NCBI GenBank assembly: GCA_001414485.1
Contig: LLEY01000183.1
Coordinates: 1 to 64,000, forward strand
Direction of reading: 5' to 3'
DNA length: 64,000 nt
DNA from: Calycina herbarum
Lineage: Eukaryota > Ascomycota > Leotiomycetes > Helotiales > Pezizellaceae
Below the pieces are notes generated by a model. It made no database searches. It was not told the origin of the DNA and saw nothing but the letters and a program-made list of their open reading frames with translations. This document shows positions 57,350 through 64,000 of this stretch, one piece after another (the first letter of the stretch is position 1; each line of letters opens with the position of its first letter). The position numbers and the translations under genes were made by a program.

Positions 57350-58149
57350 TTCGTTCGTGACTTTGGCCTGTTTTGAAGTAGTTCGCGTGGAGTAGCAATA
57401 ACACAGTAGGGTGAGAGTCGGGAAGGTTAACGAATTCGAGGAGTTTGGCGTTGTGATCCTGCGCAAGGTTAGGTAGGCACACTGGAGGGCTGGGTAAGTT
57501 CCGCACTGTGGTTGCTTTTTATCGATTTAGCCGGCAATCTATGAACCCTGTCCGGGTGGTCATGCAGCACAGCCCCTCGGCTTAACATGGTTACAGTAAG
57601 CGGTGCCTGGTTACACAACTTGGGGGTGCTGCGCATCGTCTGCAGAGCATGATTCACAACCGTTTGCAATCGTTAGTTGTATGGGCTGTGTCGCTTGGCA
57701 ACTCTAGTTGATTCTCACGACATCTTATTTGGGACAATACACCGAGATCATTTAGAATACCGGCATAGTGTCGATCACTTTCTGTCAATATCGAAAAATA
57801 AGCGAAGTAGGCTTCTTTTGGACCTCTATCTTCAAGCATGGTTCTGTTTTTTCTACTAGCATTGTGGGCGCCTATCTGAACGGCACAATGCGAATATGGT
57901 TGCTTTTGGTTGTAAGAGAATCTGCTGTTCGGGTTACTGGGAGGGACAAGCTATTATTAATTAGTCGGTGGTTAAATCTGTATATCGAAATAGATTTATC
58001 GATTCGTAAGACAATTAACAGTCGCTGAAACCGGATACTCCCCCTTTTTCATCAATGACTATATACGATCCAGATCCAGCAGAGCGATAGCCTTCATTCG
58101 GATTCTTCGCACTAAAGAAATCCAAATAAACCTACTGACAACCCTTGAA
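57350..58149. promoter_or_regulatory. Divergent promoter of P450 and FAD oxidase genes
   Basis: 800 bases between start codons of two likely co-working genes. No specific site is called. Confidence 0.5.
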
Positions 58150-59823
58150 ATGGATTTATTTCACGTTATTTTACTCCTTGGAACTTCTGTTCTGCAATTT
58201 GGCTTTGCCGAATCTTTTGAAGTCAATCAAGTCTGTGCACTTCTTGCATCCATAAGTCCAGAGGAAGTCATTGTAGCAGGAAATGGAAGTGATTATACGC
58301 TTCTTCGGGAAGCACACGAGTAAGTTATTGACCTTTCAACCTTGCCATCACTGGGACTGTCTTGCTCTTCAATTATAGTGCTGCCCCACTGACTTTGTTC
58401 GCCTCCCAGTACACAAAATGTTTGGAAGATGCCGCTGTGTATCTATTCCCCACGGTCGCCAGAAGACCTTAGCAAAGGCATAAATGTGCTTGTTGCTACC
58501 AACTCTTCCTTCGCTATTCGTGGGGGTGGACATTCAGCTCTGCCAGGGTGGGCAAACATTGATAATGGAGTGCTTATCACGACAAACTATATCAACGATC
58601 GAGAATATGATAGAGCTACTGAAACAGTACGCCTTGGGTTTGGAAATACTTGGGGAGATGTCTACCAATACCTGGAAACTTTTGGGCGTCTTGTCGTTGG
58701 TGGGAGGGCTCCAACTGTCGGTTTGGCGACCATATTAGGAGGTAGGAGATATCTCAAATCGTCCTGGTATTTTCACTAAATCTTACAGGAGGTCTATCCC
58801 ATCTGTCTAATCAGTATGGTTTCGTTTCCGACAACGTAATATCTTTCGAAATGATAACAGCTGATGGAATTCTCCGGGTTGTGAACGCTACTTCAAATCC
58901 GGATCTGTTCTTCGCCCTGAAGGCGGGCTCAAACAATTTTGGTGAGTTGTAGAACGCGAATCATTCCCCGGGAATTATAACCATCTGACTGTTCATAAGG
59001 GATAGTGACACACGTTACGCTTCGGACATATCCAGTCGGGAAAGTGTGGGGAGGAGCTCTTGTTTACAACAACGACAATCGTGATAAAATTATGCAAGCT
59101 TTTGCAGCATATCAGCAATCGGGTCAGCTTGATGAAAAATCCGCTATAATCAGCTATTTGGGAGTAACCAACGATACAAATTACGTTATTCTGGTTTATC
59201 TTGACTCGGTCGAACGCCCTTCGGCGTTCGATTCTTTTTACGCCATACCCCAAATTTTTGATGGAACGCGACTCCATGATAACTTTACAAGTCTTCTCAA
59301 CGAGCAAGTTGATAGAGTAGTTCATAGATGGACCTTGGGTGCAACGACTCTTCTTCTCGATGAGGCTACCTATGTTGATGTGGGACGCCTTGCTCAAGAA
59401 ACAGCGACCTCTCTGACAAGCATAAATGGCGGGACCATGGTTCTCATGCCACAACCAATTTCTAGTTCAATGGTGTCACAGTCAACATCAAGGGGTAGTA
59501 ATCCGATGACTGCGAGCCTCAAGAACTCACCTCAGCTTTGGTTCTGTATTAACATAGGTTGGAATCTCGAATCAGATGACGCTAGAATCGATCAAATACT
59601 CATGGATGCACTTGCAAATATAGAAAAATTGACCAAGTCGCGAAAGCTATACGACTCATTCGTATTTGCGAATGATGCACATTGGTCACAAAACCCGCCG
59701 AGAAGGTATGGCATGAACACTTTCAGGAAACTGAAAGCAATAAGCCGGGAAGTGGACCCAGAAGGCTTATTCCAAAACAATGTTCCAGGAGGGTTCAAGT
59801 TGAGAGACTCGGTGAATCTGTAA
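58150..59823 (+). CDS. Secreted FAD-linked oxidoreductase (berberine bridge enzyme-like)
   Basis: Four exons (58150-58319, 58410-58741, 58789-58941, 59000-59823) give 492 residues. A signal peptide (MDLFHVILLLGTSVLQFGFA) starts the protein. The PCMH-type FAD domain follows: FAIRGGGHSALPG, where His98 is the expected covalent FAD ligand, then GLATILGGGLSHLSNQYG and SDNVISFEMITADG; the C-terminal DPEGLFQNNVPGG matches the BBE C-terminal motif. Such oxidases use O2 to oxidise alcohols or cyclise metabolites. The acceptor at 58409 is preferred over one at 58378 because only it keeps the downstream frame and gives PLCIYSPRSPEDL. Part of the metabolic group at 55-64 kb. Confidence 0.92.
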
Positions 59824-60032
59824 TTAAAATATTGAGGCTGTTTAAATTAATTGCTGTTTGTTGTGTAACCCACAACTTACGGCTGCCTGAAACGCTTTAC
59901 CCAGCCGCCGGCCTGGCCCCAACCCCTGAAGTTTCCTCAGTATATGTTCCATGAGCCACCAAAATCACCAACCCCACTGCCATATCATCCACAAAATTTA
60001 CTCCACGAAATACTTCCAGATACATCAACATC

Positions 60033-61064
60033 ATGGGTGGCCAACTCGGGTTTTTGTATCGCCAGTTCTCATTCAAGCCTAAGCCACTTGCTTCGAAATC
60101 GCTAGAAGGAAAATCAGCTCTCATCACCGGTGCCAACAGTGGATTGGGCTTCGAAGCCGCTCGGGAGTTGGCTTCCTGTCAACTGTCACGCCTTATCATC
60201 GCAGTTCGAGATCCGGCAAAAGGAGAAAGCGCCAGACAAACCATTCTTTCAGAATCTCCGAATTGTACCATTGAGGTTTGGCCACTGGATTACGATGTCT
60301 ACGACAGTATCATTGCCTTCGCCAAAAGGGTCGCAGCACTTGAGCAGCTCGACTATGTGCTTCTTAGTGCCGGACTAAAGCAAATGGAATATACAACTTC
60401 CCATACAGGCCACGAGACGAATGTTCAGATCAATCATATCGGGACCTCCTTGTTATCCCTTCTTTTGCTTCCAACATTGCAAAGGATCTCGAAGTTGACT
60501 GGGAAACCACCAAGGCTCACGATAGTCTCCTCCGAAGGACATTTCTGGGTTCCCTTCAAAGAGCGCACTGCTTCGAACATTCTTAAACGCATGGACGAAC
60601 GAGAAACATTTGGAACGGCGATGCAAAGATACTATACTACAAAGCTACTCAATGTCTTGTGGACCAAAGAGCTGGCTAGTAGGATTCCGGAACAAAAGGT
60701 TATAATAAATACTGTCAACCCGGGATTTTGCTATAGTGGTCTTCACCGTTACGAGAAGACTGGCATTATCAAGATCGTGCTCTGGATATTTGGATGGACG
60801 GCTGAACAAGGGGGGCACTGCTTAGCAAATGCTGTAGTAGAGCATGCGGACTCGCATGGAAAGTATTTGAGTGAGCAAAGAATCACTGAGTACGTTCACT
60901 CAAACCACCTCCCCAAGAATACTATGCTAACTTCGTCTTCTAGCCCTTCATCTTTTATCCTTTCAACTGAAGGGGAGGTTGCGCAGAAGCAGGTGTGGCA
61001 TGAAACGATACAATTGTTGAAGCAAGAAGCACCCAGTGCAGACATTTCTTCTTTCGTGGTCTGA
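60033..61064 (+). CDS. Short-chain dehydrogenase/reductase
   Basis: Two exons (60033-60889 and 60944-61064) give 325 residues. The Rossmann glycine motif TGANSGLG is at 32-39, the LSAG strand corresponds to the NNAG motif, the catalytic Ser lies in IVSSEGHF, and YYTTK provides the Tyr and Lys of the active site; VNPGF follows as usual. It would reduce a carbonyl or oxidise an alcohol with NAD(P)H. The 54-nt intron is a multiple of three with no stop and has a GCTAAC branch site; read through it gives 343 residues with an 18-residue insert after QRIT. The spliced form restores DPSSFILSTEGEVAQK, like family members. It lies 209 bases after the FAD oxidase and in the same direction. Confidence 0.9.
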   Translation: MGGQLGFLYRQFSFKPKPLASKSLEGKSALITGANSGLGFEAARELASCQLSRLIIAVRDPAKGESARQTILSESPNCTIEVWPLDYDVYDSIIAFAKRVAALEQLDYVLLSAGLKQMEYTTSHTGHETNVQINHIGTSLLSLLLLPTLQRISKLTGKPPRLTIVSSEGHFWVPFKERTASNILKRMDERETFGTAMQRYYTTKLLNVLWTKELASRIPEQKVIINTVNPGFCYSGLHRYEKTGIIKIVLWIFGWTAEQGGHCLANAVVEHADSHGKYLSEQRITEYVHSNHLPKNTMLTSSSSPSSFILSTEGEVAQKQVWHETIQLLKQEAPSADISSFVV

Positions 61065-62415
61065 TAAGGAGTGCCTACATGAAAGTTTCTGATTTCTTAA
61101 TTTGCATTTCTTTTATGCCAATGCCACTGGAAAATTTGATAGCACTTTTACCTCTTACATTTAATTGAACTCTACACCATGCTCCTTCATTGATCCTCAT
61201 TTAAATTAAATCTTCCAAATTCTACTATGGTAAGTGTGTTCAGCCTTGAGCTCGCACGTATCTAATGCTTGGTTCTCGAGAAAAGCTCGGCACACGTGTA
61301 AGCCATATGGTCTCGCTGATGTGCTATCTTGGCACTAGACTGGTTGAGTTTTAAAAACAAGGCAGCCAATCGGACCGCCCACTCCTTCCTTTCAAGCACG
61401 CGTGTTGGTTTCTGGAAGGTGATACAAACCCAACTTCGAAGGCCGAGTAAGCGGATAAATTGACACCAACAGCTGTAATTGAGGCTCGTGTATGCAGAAC
61501 ATGACTGAATAAAATGCTGCAGCAAACGCCCGACACACTCATTTATTATTTCCCGAAATAGTTACCGACGACAAAGGCTACATTACAGTTACCGAATCCT
61601 TCAATTGGTACGGCAGTTGCAGAGACATTGTTAGTGGCTTATCACTTCATGTATGCCACATTTGTGTCACATTTACTGACTAGGTGAATATCAACTTTAT
61701 ACGATACGAGCGCTTCCACGTGGTGGTAATATGTGATTTGTTTACCCGTAAATTACTTTGAGGCTCTTCAAGTGGAGGGTGGTAAGCTAGAAAATCTCAT
61801 CCATCGAATCATGTTTCTTTGTCCATTGCATAGCATATATATCTTTATGATATGCAGCCTTGAGGCGTCACTTTCTTCAGAAATAATTTGTTTTCCCGCA
61901 CACATGCAGTCATTGACGCACGTATTACCTGCAGTTGGTTGGCCATTTCTCTAGAACGTGCTTTGTAGCATGTATTGATTCTTCTTCTGGAGACGGTATG
62001 AAGAATGTGTTAGTCCGAAAAAAAACTAGCTTTTTCTCCAGAGTTCCCTAGGGGTTTTCTTCGTTAGTCCAAAAATGGCAACAACTCAAAAATAAGGTGC
62101 ATGATCCTTCAGCCTTTGAGTGATTCCCAACTGAAAGCTGCCTCATGAAAGAGTATGCCTACATCTAAATCACAAGCAGACTCTTGGAGAGTAGCTAAAC
62201 TGGAGATCGAGAGCCAAACAGAACCAGAAAGCGCAGTCCCAGGCGCTGGCACTACCGAGTAGGATCCGCAAACCTTGACAGTTTTAATACTTTGGTTGAG
62301 CATTTTCAACGACAAGTTGTTCATAAGGCGGCATAGAGCAACGTTGTTTGAGCGAGAACAAGTCCTCGAGCGTATCACCCTTTTACAGCGAAAACTGCAG
62401 TCATTGTGCAAAGTC
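61065..62415. other. 1.35-kb intergenic region
   Basis: No supported gene. It holds the presumed 3' end of the dehydrogenase gene and the promoter of the rhodopsin-domain gene. Confidence 0.5.
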
Positions 62416-63794
62416 ATGGCTCCCCTCCCACCAAACCCACTTGGTGTAAAAGTCCTTGCTTCAGCAACGACAGGACTCTTTGTCGATTTCATCGTTATTT
62501 CTCTTCGATTTTGGTCCAGAAAGTTGAAGAAACAAAAGCTCAAGGTTGGAGACTACCTAATTATTGTAGCATGGGTAAGTTGAGAAGTTGAGGCTTGGGG
62601 CTTTTGAACCACACTATGGTTGGCATCTCCTGCTGTTTCTTATTACTGACTTGCGTTTTAATCATCTAGTTCCTTGCTTTTGCGGATCTCGTCAGAAAAG
62701 GTATCGGTGAGTTAATCATTACCCAATGAAAACACGATCAAGTAAGGAACCTTTGCTGAAATTCTCAAGCATACCACTGGGGGGTCGGTCTCCACATGAA
62801 TCAGATCCTCGCGACCGATCCATCCCACCTCATTGACGCTGCCAAAGTAACCTACGCTGGCTACTTCCTCTGGATCGGAGCGGTTACATGCATCAAGCTG
62901 TCCATTCTATACCTTTACCTTGAGCTGTTTTCCTGCATCAATTGGTTTTTATGGTGTGTTCGAGGCACTATGACTATATGTGTACTTTTTTTCTTTGGTT
63001 TCTTGGTTGGACTTTGTATCCAGTGCACGCCATTTGAGGCAAATTACAATTCACAGGTCCCGGGAGCAAAATGCGGAATCAGTCTGGGAGATGGCTTTAT
63101 ACTCTCTGGAAGCATTAATCTATTTCTAGATTTTGTTTTGGTAGTCTTGCCACTTCCAGTAATCTGGACCCTGAAGATTAGTGGGCCGAAAAAGCTTGGT
63201 GTCAGTGCTATGTTCAGCTTAGGAATCTTGTAAGTCTTAACTTTACGGTGTGCAAGTGAAACAATGTGAGGTCTAACGTCTTGCAGAATTCTGGTCATTG
63301 TTGGCATACGATTCAAACTAATCAAAGAGACGAATCCCGCCGATTTTATCCACGATGGGGAGCGACCTGGAATAATCATTTCACTCGAACTCTATCTTGG
63401 GATGATATCAGCTTGTCTCCCTTTTCTTTCACCCCCGATTGGGAAAATGAAAAGCTCCGTCGTCGAATCCAGCCTCTACGGACTTGTTAGCAATAGTCGA
63501 CGCACAAAGAATTCTGTCAATGACATCCGCAGCGCTTCTTCTTTGAAGATGGAAGCACAGAGTGATCGTAGCCAAGAAGGATTGACATCGGCGTACCAAA
63601 GACTCCAAGAGGGGGATAGAGCAGGTGGATCGAACGAGCAATTTCCAACAAACGCCTGGCCAAGAGCAAATGGCTATGGGAGAGATTACAAAGTTGGGCG
63701 TGGCTCGAACCAGATGAAGCGGGACAGTGTGGAGTTAAACGAAATCAGGTTGACGAGTGAGTGGGAAGTGCACCATGGGAGTAATCCCAAGTGA
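62416..63794 (+). CDS. Fungal rhodopsin-domain integral membrane protein
   Basis: Four exons (62416-62574, 62670-62706, 62770-63229, 63287-63794) give 387 residues. Seven hydrophobic segments in the first 270 residues carry the marks of the fungal rhodopsin-domain (SAT4-like) family: LRFWSRKLKKQKLKVGDYLIIVAW, split as LRFWSRK and VGDYLIIVAW, then GVGLHMNQ, KLSILYLYLELF, CTPFEANYN, and LDFVLVVLPLPVIW. The polar C-terminal 110 residues are cytosolic-looking. These proteins are common near secondary-metabolite genes and in plasma membranes, but no ligand is known; the name rhodopsin reflects topology only. It closes the metabolic group. A 37-nt exon 2 is required to keep phase. Confidence 0.88.
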
Positions 63795-64000
63795 TGCTAT
63801 GTTTCATGGAGCATAGAAAGAAAAGTAGTGTGCTGTTTGTGTTGAAGCTGGAGACTTTTATCGACTACATGTTTCGCTGAATCTTGCAAATGTTTATTCT
63901 GTTCAAAGTCGCTTCCCTACCACGCTCAAAATATGCATGAAAACTCCCTCAACATTCAATTGTAGCGTGAGGGATGATTTTGAAGCGCTTGATGTAGAAC

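Noticed and set aside
1..64000. CRISPR arrays, bacterial operons or replication origins
   Set aside because: The window is eukaryotic and spaced direct-repeat arrays were not seen.

Overview
The window is nuclear DNA of a filamentous ascomycete (Pezizomycotina), most likely a leotiomycete of the Helotiales type. The reasons are many short introns (about 45-90 nt, GT..AG), Zn2Cys6, APSES and NACHT/STAND proteins, a eukaryotic initiator tRNA, compact housekeeping genes, and AT-rich blocks whose decay looks like repeat-induced point mutation (RIP, C-to-T). The organism assignment is inference from style and not from a database match. Exon coordinates were worked out by hand from reading frame, splice signals and family expectation.

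Layout. 1-5.7 kb is a repeat-rich, AT-rich zone. It holds one intact phosphotransferase-like gene, a CorA-family pseudogene with four in-frame stops, and a 522-bp miniature inverted-repeat element with TA target duplication. 5.9-9.5 kb carries lineage-type unknown genes: two with Myb/SANT-like N termini around a membrane protein. 9.9-12.7 kb holds a membrane-anchored gamma-glutamylcyclotransferase-like gene, divergent from the Rab geranylgeranyltransferase beta subunit (BET2). 14.6-24.7 kb holds a C2H2 zinc-finger nuclear protein, MSH3, a decayed unknown gene with three in-frame stops, and a long tail-anchored protein. 27.1-34.3 kb holds a dual-specificity phosphatase, a type II membrane glycosyltransferase-like protein, a Zn2Cys6 regulator and a DJ-1/PfpI protein. 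35.8-41.0 kb holds a NACHT-ankyrin NLR-like gene divergent from a cytochrome P450.

41.4-50.8 kb is a housekeeping block: SSAT-like acetyltransferase, LYR/Cup1-type mitochondrial protein, 25S rRNA methyltransferase BMT2 divergent from ribosomal protein uL23, TIM8, and an MBP1-type APSES factor. 51.7-53.2 kb has a secreted Cys-containing protein and the initiator tRNA-Met. 53.2-55.3 kb is another AT-rich, gene-free island. It borders a metabolic group (55.3-63.8 kb): a P450, a secreted FAD-linked oxidase, a short-chain dehydrogenase and a rhodopsin-domain membrane protein. These could act together as tailoring genes, but no backbone synthase lies in the window.

The most unusual observations are a 44-bp dispersed element in two divergent promoters, single-frame pseudogenes whose stops are all C-to-T explicable, a 25-nt micro-exon encoding most of the NLR P-loop, in-frame introns in MSH3 and the dehydrogenase that an ORF-only reading would retain, and clustered ACGCGA sites before the MBP1-type gene.
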